Part shown: positions 27,911 to 35,649 of the stretch, one piece after another
Layout of the letters: each line of letters opens with the position of its first letter
Numbering within the stretch: position 1 is the stretch's first letter
Source: Candidatus Hadersleviella danica
Lineage (GTDB): Bacteria > Chloroflexota > Anaerolineae > Promineifilales > Promineifilaceae
Direction: 5' to 3'
DNA length: 36,557 nucleotides
Assembly (NCBI GenBank): GCA_016711405.1
Contig: JADJSZ010000086.1
Span: forward strand, 1-36,557
The notes under the pieces: generated by a model
Seen by the model: only the letters and a program-made list of their open reading frames with translations
What the model was told of the DNA's origin: nothing
Database searches by the model: none
Translations under genes and position numbers: made by a program

Positions 27911-28677
27911 ATGAGCATTGTCATCGCCGCAGGGGCGCATTGGATTTGAGCGACCCCCAAGGCAACGCAATTCTGCAAACCTTTGTGGCGCAGGCAGGCG
28001 GCCGTCAGGCGCACCTACTCATCGTCACCATCGCCTCGGCCGTGCCCGAGCAAACCACGGCCGACTACACGGCCGCCTTCCAAGCCCTCGGGGCGAGCCA
28101 CATCACCTCCCTGCACCTCAACCAGCGTGCCGAAGCATTCCACATCTCGTTAGCGGCCGTGCAACAAGCGACAGGCATCTACCTCAGCGGCGGCAACCAG
28201 TTGCGCTTCACCAGCTTGGTGCTGGGCACACCCCTCGCCGAGGCGTTGCGGGCGGCGCACCAGCGCGGGGCGGTCTTCTTGGGGTCGTCGGCGGGCACGG
28301 CCGTCTTGCCCCCGCTCATGCTGGCCTATGGCGAAGATGGGGCCGAACCTCGCCAAGGGATGGCCGCTTTGGCCAGCGGGCTGGGCTTGGTCGAGGGGGT
28401 TATCTTTGACCAGCACTTTAGCCAGCGGGGGCGGCTGGGGCGGTTGCTTGCGGCCGTGGCCAACAACCCCCATCTGCTGGGGGTGGGGGTGGATGAGAAT
28501 ACGGCCGTGCTTATCGAAGGCCAGCACCTGCGCGTGCTTGGCCAGCACGGGGTCACGGTGGTAGACGGCCGTCACAGCACCAGCAACGCGGCCGATTTGG
28601 AACACGGCGACCCCATTCACACCCACAACATCCACCTGCACCACTTAGTCGCAGGCGATGAATTCAACTGGGCATAA
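27911..28677 (+). CDS. Cyanophycinase-family serine peptidase, one frameshift
   Basis: Peptidase of the cyanophycinase (S51) group, which degrades the storage polymer cyanophycin to beta-Asp-Arg dipeptides. Visible motifs: YLSGGNQLRF, the nucleophile elbow FLGSSAGTAVL (catalytic Ser), DQHFSQRGRLGRLL and GVGVDENTAVLIEG with the conserved His and Glu. ATG 27911 (MSIVIAAGG) becomes the start once a G is added to the GGGG run at about 27932-27935; the frame then continues ALDLSDPQGNAILQ. About 255 residues. No cyanophycin synthetase (cphA) lies in the window. Other members of the fold hydrolyse different isopeptides, so the substrate is not certain. The stop overlaps the end of the convergent thioredoxin-like gene. 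Confidence 0.9.
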
Positions 28678-28999
28678 AAAAAGGCCAACTTCCCTCAAAG
28701 CTGGCCTTCTCTCTTTCTCTTATCTCCCGCAAATGGCGATTAATAGCGGGCAAATCCAACTTCCCCCCACTGCTAAACAACGCCCCATTGATAAACACCG
28801 CGGGCAACTGTGCCTCCGCTGGTAAGGGCGGGCAATCGGGGTCAAACAGGTCGTGGTAGGTGGTGACAACGGCCGTCCCATACCGCACCCGCATCTTATC
28901 CGCCAACCAAGCGGCCATCTCGCGCCATGTGTCCTGCATCCCCTCCGCGCACGCCACCAGCGAGCCAACGACTTCAATTTGGATAGGTGTGTCGCTCAT
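28664..28999 (-). CDS. Small thioredoxin-like protein, last gene of the ars operon
   Basis: 111 residues starting at ATG 28999 (MSDTPIQIEVVGSLVACAEG). The order beta (IEVVG), helix (TWREMAAWLADKMRVRYG), beta (AVVTTYHDLFD), cis-Pro-like LPAVFINGALF, then a helix (LPAINRHLREI) is that of a thioredoxin fold and resembles YuzD-type proteins (DUF1462). There is no CxxC; the two Cys lie in LVACAEG and DPDCPPLP. It is downstream of arsA in the same direction, separated by a hairpin repeat. Its final residues and stop (28664-28666) are encoded by the terminator stem and overlap the stop of the convergent cyanophycinase gene, so the true end could lie a few residues earlier. Role in arsenic handling is inferred from position only. 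Confidence 0.65.
   Translation of the reverse strand: MSDTPIQIEVVGSLVACAEGMQDTWREMAAWLADKMRVRYGTAVVTTYHDLFDPDCPPLPAEAQLPAVFINGALFSSGGKLDLPAINRHLREIREREKASFEGSWPFFMPS
28676..28708 (-). terminator. Rho-independent terminator of the ars operon
   Basis: On the minus strand AAGGCCAGCT (28708-28699) pairs with AGTTGGCCTT (28690-28681), with an 8-base loop and a T7 tail (complement of 28676-28682). On the plus strand the same stem follows the cyanophycinase stop but lacks a good T-run. Confidence 0.88.
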
Positions 29000-29012
29000 A
29001 TAACTTGCTAAC

Positions 29013-29086
29013 TTGTCATTCCGAACGAAGTGAGGAATCCCAAACGACTAACTTCTAGGGATTCTTCGCTTCGCTCAGAATGACAA
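29013..29086. repeat. Inverted repeat of the GTCATTCTGAGCGAAG type
   Basis: Arm 29013-29041 (TTGTCATTCCGAACGAAGTG and on) and arm 29058-29086 (GGGATTCTTCGCTTCGCTCA and on) pair over 29 bp with a few mismatches. From memory this consensus occurs between genes in many unrelated bacteria. Here it separates arsA from the thioredoxin-like gene. Confidence 0.9.
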
Positions 29087-29101
29087 CTGAAACTACAGAA
29101 T

Positions 29102-30959
29102 TTACGCCAACACCAACTGCCCATACATCTGTTGGCCCAGTTCCGTGAGCAGGGGCAACCCTTGCACCTCCTCGGGCAACAGCGGGATGGTCAGCAAGGG
29201 CACGGCGAACCGCGCCTGAATCTCGGCCAAATAATGTTGTTGCATCACATGGCGAGCATGGGTAAACGGCGTATCCGCTTGCTCGGCTGGGATGACAAAA
29301 TTGGCCACGGCCAACCCCGTGGGAATGCCGAGGGTGGCCAATTCCAAACTCGCCCGGTGCGCCTCCACAATGGGGGTGGACTCGGGGTACATCACAAAGG
29401 CGAAGGTACTGCGCTGGGGGTCGCGCATCATCTCAATCACATCCCCAAACCGCTGTTTGGCCACATCGTCGGCCACGGCCGTATCCACCGACGAAAACAC
29501 CTTCACATCAATCTGCTTGCTCCACTCCACGGGCAACTCCAACATGCGCAAGGTGTGCCCCGTAGGAGCCGTGTCAAACACTACCGTCTGCCACGCCCCT
29601 GCCGAGGCAAATTCGATGAACCTGTCGAATGCGGCCATCTCTTCGGTGCAGGGGGAGTCGAGTTCTTCGGCAATGACGGCAATCGCTTTTTCAGGACGGC
29701 CGTGCGCCCGCGCCTCGTCTAAAATGCGCTTTTTATACACCTCGGCCGCCGCCTTGGGGTCAATTTTGACCACCCACAGGTTGGGCAAGCCGGGCAGGGG
29801 GTGGGGTTCGTCGCCCACGGGTGCGCCCAGCACATTGCCCAGATGGGCGGCGGGGTCGGTGGTGAGCAGGAGCGTGCGCCACCCCTGTTGGGCCAGCCAC
29901 ACGGCCGTGGCACACGAGGCGACCGTCTTGCCCACGCCCCCTTTGCCCGCAAAAAACACGGTGCGCTGACGGCCGTCGCTCGGCACGATACGCGCCATCA
30001 GTTCAGCGGGGTCGGTGGGCTGGAGCGGCGGCGGGGCGGCTTGCGCCAGCGGCTCATCCCACACCCGCTCCCCTCGCGGAAGAGCAAACTGGCCACATAG
30101 CGCAAGCGAGATAGCCCCTTAATTTCGCCTGCCAGTAAGGGCATGGTGCGGGCGGGATAGGGCAATTCGGCCGCGATTTGAGCCGAATAGCCCGCTTGCA
30201 TCTCCGCCCGCGCCGCAAAGAGCGGGTTGGCCTGCGCCTCGGCGGGAATCAGCCCATTGACGATGAGGTGGTGTGTGCCAATGCCCAGCTTGTGCAGTTC
30301 GCCAATCGCCCGCTTGGTTTCGTGGATGGCAATCGCCTCGGGGTTCAGCACGAAGGTGAACTCGGTGCGGGCGGGGTCGCGCAACAGGGCGAGGGCGCGT
30401 TCATATTTCAGCTTGGCGCTCTGGATAGCCGCCGCAGGGCCGATGCAGGTTTGGCCGCTCCCGTGTTCGGCCGCTGTAATCGTTTGGCTCCACTCGGCGG
30501 GCAGTTCCAACAGGCGGATGGTGTGCCCCGTGGGGGCGGTGTCGAACACAATCACGTCGAAGGGCACGGGCTGGTCGGCTTGGTTGTCCAGCACCAAAAA
30601 TCGGTGAACCGGTCGAAAGCGGCCACCTCGGCCGTGCAGGGGCCGCTCATTTGCTCGTCCATGATGGCCACCATGGCGGGTGGAAACGCGGCGCGGAGCG
30701 GAGCCAAGGCGCGTTCTTTGTATTCGGTGGTCGCTTCGTCGGGGTCAATTTCCATCGCCCACAAATTGTCTATGCCCTGCAACGGGGTGATGTGGTGGCC
30801 GATGGGTTGCTCGAACACGTCGGCCAAATTGGCGGCGGGGTCGGTGGTGATGATGAGGGTGCGCTGGCCCGCAAGGGCGTGGTGGACGGCCGTGGCGCAA
30901 GCCATGCTCGTCTTGCCCACGCCCCCTTTACCAGAGAAGAAGGTGAATTGGGTGTTCAT
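29102..30959 (-). CDS. arsA: ArsA arsenical pump ATPase, tandem two-domain form, two frameshifts
   Basis: Soluble ATPase that drives arsenite export together with a membrane pump. Two homologous halves of about 300 residues each carry a deviant Walker A GKGGVGKT (FFSGKGGVGKTSMACATA and FFAGKGGVGKTVASCATA), the Asp switch TTDPAA, and the ArsA signature DTAPTGHT. A linker (VWDEPLAQAAPPPLQPTD) joins them. The total of about 619 residues agrees with full-length ArsA. The frame changes at 30596-30600 (a missing base in the A/T run restores FDRFTDFLVLDNQADQ) and at 30070-30073 (a missing C/G restores FREGERVWDEP). The first half also has HGSGQTCIGPAA, with a Cys in the usual metalloid-site region. 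arsD and arsR are upstream; no arsB or acr3 is visible. Confidence 0.93.
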
Positions 30960-30974
30960 AGTTTAGGGGAAAGA

Positions 30975-31045
30975 TAGAGACGAGAGATAGAGATAGAGGA
31001 GTAATGGGGTAGGCACCCCCCTACAATTACTACTCTATCTCTACA
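30975..31045. repeat. Intergenic inverted repeat, ATAGAGATAGAGG family
   Basis: AGATAGAGGAGTAAT (30991-31005) pairs with ATTACTACTCTATCT (31026-31040) at 14 of 15 positions; AGAGATAG units extend both arms. It fills the gap between arsD and arsA. It is the same family as 16333-16419. Confidence 0.82.
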
Positions 31046-31047
31046 CT

Positions 31048-31407
31048 CTATTTCGTAGGCGGTGCGAATTTCTGCCCGTGGGGGTATGCGCCCACTTTGA
31101 GGACACGGCCGCTGACGAGGGGTGATGGGCAACGCTTCCATTTGCTTTTCGCGCACGAGGCGCATGACTTCGGCGTTGTTCATAAAGCGGTGGGGGTGGC
31201 TGGTCATTTGGTAGCGCTCCACGGGGATGCCTTCGGCCGTGAGTGTTTCGACCATCTCGCTCACATCGAGCAGGGTTTGGTCGAGGCTGGGCCACACAGC
31301 CCTGTGGGGCAACACATGGGTGGGTCGAATAGTTCGACGGTGGGGGTGGTGGGGGAGGAAGCGGCCGTGGTCGGCACGGTTCCGAATAGGGTAATTGAGT
31401 CGTTCAT
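31048..31407 (-). CDS. arsD: ArsD metallochaperone/regulator, frameshifted
   Basis: Delivers arsenite to ArsA. From ATG 31407 the protein reads a 24-residue Thr/Pro-rich extension, then VELFDPPMCCPTGLCGP, with Cys32, Cys33 and Cys38, the known metalloid triad of ArsD. One C added near 31299-31302 gives GPSLDQTLLDVSEMVETL, then VERYQMTSHPHRFMNNAEVM and MEALPIT. A further base change near 31122-31126 gives LVSGRVLKVGAYPHG, the usual ArsD beta strand. The end is uncertain because more than one indel is possible in the C run near 31082-31088; the TAG at 31048-31050 is the preferred stop. The N-terminal extension before FDP is unusual. It lies in the order arsR-arsD-arsA. Confidence 0.82.
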
Positions 31408-31487
31408 AGTTGGTTCCTTAGGCAGATAATTCAAGAATCATTGAACTAATTGGGCAAAAAAAGAGTAGCGCTTCAGGTCATTGGTTC

Positions 31488-31621
31488 GTAGTGGCGGCTT
31501 TAGCCGTTATCTGACTCAATGGCTCCAAATTCTTGAGGAATAAAGTCGCTTTTTCGGCCAACCGCTGGCGATTTCCACAGGGTTTATTTATCGCAGTTGT
31601 AACGGCTAAAGCCGCCACTAC
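31488..31621. repeat. Inverted repeat with 22-bp perfect arms, GGCTAAAGCCGCCACTAC family
   Basis: Arm 31488-31509 (GTAGTGGCGGCTTTAGCCGT and TA) is the exact complement of arm 31600-31621. The arms are separated by about 90 bases that contain no gene. It fills the gap between arsR and arsD. Part of the same repeat lies in frame in sucB (16702-16722). Confidence 0.9.
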
Positions 31622-31637
31622 AAACAAAAAAGAGGCG

Positions 31638-32012
31638 TTAGCGCACTGCCACCTCATCCACCAAGACCATGCGCCCTTGTGGGCCACAATCTATTTGGCG
31701 GGGCTGGATACGGCCGGGGTCGAAAAACGCTCCAAATGTCGTCGTCAATTCAGTCAGGGCGGCCTCGTTCATGGAAAAGTAGACCCAGCGGGCATCTACT
31801 GCGTCCCGCTCCACCTGCACCAGCCCCACTTCGCGCAAAACAGCCATGTGGTGGGAAATCAGGTTGGCGGGCATCCCCAATGCCTCGCCCAGTTCGCAAT
31901 TGCAATGCACCCCCTCCATGAGCAGGGCGATAATTTGCAACCGTTTGGGGCTGGCCAACGCTTTCAGTTGGCGGGCGAGTGGGTCGAAAGACGGGGGGGA
32001 AGTGGGAGTCAT
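31638..32012 (-). CDS. arsR: ArsR/SmtB-family metalloregulator
   Basis: Winged-helix repressor of 124 residues, intact. The helix-turn-helix is seen in LGMPANLISHHMAVLREVGL, followed by the wing VQVERDAVDARWVYFSMN. A CxC pair (GVHCNCELGEAL) precedes the recognition helix, in the place of the arsenite-binding ELCVCDL motif of classical ArsR, so arsenite or antimonite sensing through these Cys is likely. The tail contains another Cys (RQIDCGPQG). ATG 32012 opens the operon and lies 15 bases from a perfect operator-like palindrome. Autoregulation is therefore expected. The upstream gap holds a G-rich tract and an extended -10 promoter element. Confidence 0.9.
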   Translation of the reverse strand: MTPTSPPSFDPLARQLKALASPKRLQIIALLMEGVHCNCELGEALGMPANLISHHMAVLREVGLVQVERDAVDARWVYFSMNEAALTELTTTFGAFFDPGRIQPRQIDCGPQGRMVLVDEVAVR

Positions 32013-32027
32013 CGTTGGTTTAATTCG

Positions 32028-32043
32028 TTCAACTTTTGTTGAA
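32028..32043 (-). promoter_or_regulatory. Probable ArsR operator TTCAAC-N4-GTTGAA
   Basis: A perfect 6-bp inverted repeat with spacer TTTT. It lies between the arsR start codon and the -10 element, the usual place for autorepression by an ArsR/SmtB protein. Confidence 0.75.
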
Positions 32044-32051
32044 GTATACCA
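32043..32051 (-). promoter_or_regulatory. Extended -10 element of the ars operon promoter
   Basis: The minus strand reads TGGTATACT, a TGn extension with TATACT as the -10 hexamer. No good -35 at 17 bp is visible, which suits an extended -10 promoter. It overlaps the end of the palindrome. Confidence 0.5.
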
Positions 32052-32083
32052 GATTCACCAGCATGACTAACTGACAAATGTCA

Positions 32084-32156
32084 CCCCCCAAACCCTCAGG
32101 CCACCCCCCCCATTCCCCCCCCCGCCCCCCCTCCCCCAATGCCCCGCCCCTCACCC
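32084..32156 (-). other. G-rich tract upstream of the ars promoter (potential G-quadruplex)
   Basis: On the minus strand this region has successive G runs of 4, 4, 5, 7, 9, 8 and 6 bases separated by 1-4 other bases. It lies between the end of modB and the ars promoter. Run lengths may be wrong given the homopolymer errors elsewhere, but the overall composition is clear. Confidence 0.75.
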
Positions 32157-32189
32157 ATCTTTGAACTTCAAAATTAACTCCCTACGAAC

Positions 32190-32961
32190 TTATTCCCACC
32201 GCGCCAGCCAGCGGGTGAAGGCCAACACGGCCGCCGCCAGCCCCAGCAAAACAAGCGCGGCCGTATACGCCGCCCCCAAATCCCGCTCCAACGCCCCATA
32301 CACCAACAACGGCATCGTTTGCGTGCGCCCCGCCAAATTGCCCGCAAACAAAATCGTCGCCCCAAACTCGCCCAAAGCCCGCGCCCAACACAGCGCCAAT
32401 CCCATCCACAAAGCGGAGCGGCTGAGCGGGAGGGTGATATACCAAAAGATTTGGGCGGTGCTGGCCCCATCCATGCTGGCCGCCTCCTCCAAATCCCGCG
32501 AAAGGGTGCTGAAGCGGGCTTGGGCGGTGCGAATATAAAAGGGGGCGGAGACGAAGAGTTGGGCGAGCACCACGGCCGTAATCGTAAACGGAATTTGCAC
32601 CCCCCAACCCGCCAGCCACACCCCCACCAACCCCCTACGGCCGAAAGCGGCCAACAAAGCCAGCCCCGCCACCACAGGCGGCATCACAATGGGCATTTCC
32701 ACTAGCAGAGAGAGCAACCATTTGCCCCGAAACTGCCACCGCGCCAGCATAGGCCAACGGGGTTCCCATCACAAAGGCGAGCAGAATGACGACGGCCGTG
32801 GTCTGCAAACTGAGGCGCAGGGCGGGCCACACGGCCGTCCACCCCACGCCCGTCAGCCCTGCCCAACCCCGCCCCACCAAGGCCACCAGCGGCCGTCCGA
32901 AGAAAAGCAACAAGACGGCCCCCAAACCCGCCACCCCAACAGTCCAGTGCCAATTTTTCAT
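32190..32961 (-). CDS. modB: Molybdate ABC transporter permease, one frameshift
   Basis: Membrane subunit of the molybdate importer. The N-terminal helix (VGVAGLGAVLLLFFGRPL) is followed by LRLSLQTTAVVILLAFVMGT and PLAY, then MLARWQFRGKWLLSLLVEMP and MPPVVAGLALLAAFGRRG; the EAA-type loop is EEAASMDGASTAQIFWYITL and the family motif ARALGEFGATILFAGN is present. The frame changes near 32740-32750, where two bases of a TAT repeat appear to be lost (PLAY then MLARW). About 257 residues. It lies 75 bases downstream of modA; the expected ATPase gene modC is not in the next position, which is taken by arsR. The homologous tungstate or sulfate permeases are alternatives. Confidence 0.9.
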
Positions 32962-32963
32962 GC

Positions 32964-33049
32964 GTGGTTAGTGGTTAGTGGCTAGTGGGTAGTAGTAGTG
33001 AGTAGTGGTAGTGGGAAACTACTTACTACTTACCTACTAATTACTAAGT
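32964..33049. repeat. GTGGTTAGTGG-family repeat overlapping the modA 3' end
   Basis: GTGGTTAGTGG units (32964-32990) pass into GTAGTAGTGAGTAGTGG, and an ACTACTTACTACTTACC run follows at about 33019-33049. The right arm overlaps the last codons and the stop of modA (33037-33039). Confidence 0.75.
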
Positions 33050-33822
33050 ACCGCCCCAAATCCCCATTTGGCCAAAATCGCTTGCCCTGCGGTGCTTTGT
33101 ACAAAGGCCACAAATTGTGCCGCTAGGGTGGGGTTGGCCGAATCGGCGAGGGGGGCGATGGGGTATTCGGCCACAATGTTTTGGGCGGCGGGGATGGGAA
33201 TCAGGGTCAGGTTCGGCCGCACATCGGGCGTCACATCGGAGGTGTAGACAATCCCCGCATCCGCCTCGCCCAAGGCCACTTTGGCCACAATTTGGCGCAC
33301 GTTCTCCTCTTCGGAGACGATGTTGGCGGCCAGCGCGGCCGCAAAATCTGTGCCCACGGCCGCCGCAATCTCATCGGTGTAATCGCGCACGGGCACGCCG
33401 GGCACGGCCGTCACCAACAAAATGTTGGGCTGGGCCAAATCCTCCAACTGGGTCAGCCCCGCAGGGTTATCGGCGGGGGCAATAAGCACCAGTTGGTTGG
33501 TGGTAAACGGTTGCACGGCCGAGGCTTCGACCCGGCCGCTGGCCACGGCCGCTTCCATCTGCCGCGCATTGGCCGAGGCGAACACATCGGCGGGCACACC
33601 TTCGGCCAGTTGCGCCGCCAATTGGGAAGAGCCAGCAAAGTTAAAGGTGACAGTGACACTGGGGTTGGCCGCCTCAAACGCTTGCCCCAGTTCGGTAAAC
33701 GCATCGGTGAGGGAAGCGGCCGCAAAGATAGTCACAGCTTGGGGTTTGGCAGGCGCGGCCGTTTGGCAACCCGCCATCAGCCACAGCAAACCAACCATGA
33801 ACACAACAAATTTCTGCTTCAT
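33037..33822 (-). CDS. modA: Molybdate-binding lipoprotein ModA
   Basis: Extracytoplasmic molybdate-binding protein of the ABC importer, about 261 residues, intact. The lipoprotein signal (FVVFMVGLLWLMAGC) gives an anchor at about Cys19. The ModA pattern is plain: VTIFAAASLTDAFTELGQAF, NFAGSSQLAAQLAEGVPADV and FASA, with the Ser of AAASL and of GSS contacting the oxyanion in known structures, then IVSEEENVRQIVAKVALGEA and DAGIVYTSDV. ATG 33822 is chosen because the signal peptide starts there; an open frame continuing upstream to 34206 runs through a hairpin repeat and the neighbouring gene. The stop codon lies in a repeat, so the last residues (LSN) may be repeat-derived. Confidence 0.93.
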   Translation of the reverse strand: MKQKFVVFMVGLLWLMAGCQTAAPAKPQAVTIFAAASLTDAFTELGQAFEAANPSVTVTFNFAGSSQLAAQLAEGVPADVFASANARQMEAAVASGRVEASAVQPFTTNQLVLIAPADNPAGLTQLEDLAQPNILLVTAVPGVPVRDYTDEIAAAVGTDFAAALAANIVSEEENVRQIVAKVALGEADAGIVYTSDVTPDVRPNLTLIPIPAAQNIVAEYPIAPLADSANPTLAAQFVAFVQSTAGQAILAKWGFGAVLSN

Positions 33823-33842
33823 TTGGGGGAAAATTCTTTTTT

Positions 33843-33933
33843 GACGCAAAACCGCAAAGTCGCAGAGGGCGCAAAGGAAATCTATGTTTCTCAAAACGCC
33901 TTTGCGTCTTGGCCTCTTTTGCGCCTTTGCGTT
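33843..33933. repeat. Intergenic inverted repeat, CGCAAAGTCGC family (second copy)
   Basis: The left arm (33843-33876, starting GACGCAAAACCGCAAAGTCG) pairs with the right arm (33899-33933, starting CCTTTGCGTCTTGGCCTCTT). It lies between modA and the acyl-CoA synthetase gene. It is the same family as 7387-7469. Confidence 0.85.
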
Positions 33934-33947
33934 AAATCTAAACTTCT

Positions 33948-35649
33948 CTACTTTTCCTGCACCAGCACCCGCCGCAGAACTTTGCCCACAAACGACTTGG
34001 GCAACTCCTCCCGAAATTCGATGTCCCACGGCACGGCGTAGGGTTCCAAGCGGCGGCGGCAGAGGGCGAGCAGTTCTTCCTTGGTGAGCGTGGAGCCAGC
34101 GCGAGGGACGACAAACGCCTTCACTTTTTGCCCCTCCCCAGCTTGACCAATGCCCACCACCGCCACCTCCATTACTTTGGGATTTTCGTACAGCACCTCC
34201 CTCCACATCGCGGGGAAGACGGTGAACCCGCCGAAGACAATCGTGTCTTTTGCGGCTGATGATGCGGAAATAGCCATCTCATCCTGCACGGCCACCGTCC
34301 CCGCATCGAGCCAGCCATCATCCAGCACAATCGAATTGTCGAGCGAGCCATCGGGTTGCCAGTAGCCTTGCATCACTTGCGTCGCGAATGACCAACTCTG
34401 CCAATCTGCCCGATGGCACGTCGGCGGCCGTGACCAAATCTATAATTTTGGCATCGGTGTTGGGGATGGTCACGCCAATCGAACCCGTTTTGCGCAGGCC
34501 GTAGAGCGGGTTGGCAGCGGGGTGACGGGGGACGCTTCGGTGAGGCCGTACCCTTCGACCAGGCGGCCGCGTGTCAATTTTTCAAACGCCTCTTGCACTT
34601 CAACGGGCAACGCGGCCGCGCCGCTGATACACGCCTTGACCGATGACAGGCGGTATTCGCGCACCCCGGGTTTGGTTGATGGCCATGTACATCATCGGCA
34701 CGCCGGGAACATGGTCACGTTGTATTCGCGGATGTGCTCCAGGACCTGTTGCACCTCGAAAAACGGGCAAGAGGACAATCGTGCGCGCCGAGGGCGATGG
34801 GCATTCATGGCGCCAATCAGGCCGTAGCTGTGCAGGAGGGGCACGGCTGCCAGAGCAAAGCTTCCTTCCCGTAATCCGTGTCGGAACGCAGTGGCGGGTT
34901 TGGAAAGTGTTGGCGACGAGATTGTAGTGGGAGAGCGCCACGCCCTTGGGGTGGCCGGTCGCGCCGCTGGCGGAAATAATGGCCGCCAACGCCTGTGGGT
35001 GATTTCGATTGAGCGGGTGGTGGGCGCACTTGCACGACGGCGAACATGCGCTGACCCAGCTCTCGCCGCCGTCGCCGTGCCTCCTCATCGGCGGCAATTC
35101 CAAAGCGTTGGGATGAGCTTCTGTACACGGAGTTGGAGAGGCCTGCTGCAAATCGGCAAACACAAATGGTCGACGCCCCGTTTGTGCTTGATGGCCTGCG
35201 CCAATGGTTGGAAACCTGGCAGTGTGACGAGCACTTTGGGGCGGGTCTGTTGGGCGATGGCGACGAACTGTTTGCCCCGCGCATCGGGGTTGGGCATGAC
35301 GGCAATGCCGCCCGATTTGAGGTGGCGTAGTAGGCGATGATGAATTGGGGCATGTTGGGCAGACCAGCATGACCCGATCGCCCGGTTTACCCCGATGCCG
35401 TGGCAAACGTGGCCCAGCGGTTGGCCTGGTCGTTGAGCTGTTGGTAGGTGAGCCGGGTGTTGTAGAAGATGACGGCGGTCTGTTTGAGGGCAGCCACGCG
35501 CCGCGCTCCGCAAAAATTGTGGCACGGGTCGGTTGGGGATGGGGACGGTGTGGGATGTCCTTGCCGTAATTTTTCAGCCAGGTGCGATGGCGCAGCGGGT
35601 CATCCTGCTGGTCAACCCCGCCGCCAGGAGCGTTGCTGATCCTCTCCAA
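33948..35649 (-). CDS. Long-chain acyl-CoA synthetase (AMP-forming), many frameshifts
   Basis: ANL-superfamily enzyme that activates a fatty acid with ATP and CoA. Pieces in three frames line up with the family: WLKNYGKDIP at the start, VIFYNTRLTYQQLNDQANRW, GDRVMLV and MPQFIIAYYAT, a P-loop-like SGATGHPKGVALSHYNLVAN, ISGAAALPVEVQEAFE, GYGLTEASPVT, VMQGYWQ, LDDGW, PKVMEVAVVGIGQAGEGQKV and the C-terminal ELPKSFVGKVLRR with the catalytic Lys. At least ten indels are needed, and residues that should read TGD after LDDGW are garbled. This is the worst stretch of the window, so the frame cannot be restored by eye. The reading frame may continue without a stop from the hydrolase upstream, giving a fusion. 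Confidence 0.8.

Noticed and set aside
29102..30959. Two separate ArsA/Get3 genes
   Set aside because: A one-base correction at 30070-30073 joins them through a linker typical of full-length tandem ArsA, and there is no start signal between the halves.
31488..31621. Insertion sequence or MITE with terminal inverted repeats
   Set aside because: The arms are perfect, but I found no target-site duplication and no transposase; a sub-part of one arm also lies in sucB without the other arm. It is better described as a repeat family.
33823..34206. N-terminal extension of ModA
   Set aside because: It would run through a hairpin repeat and the acyl-CoA synthetase gene; the lipoprotein signal at 33822 marks the real start.
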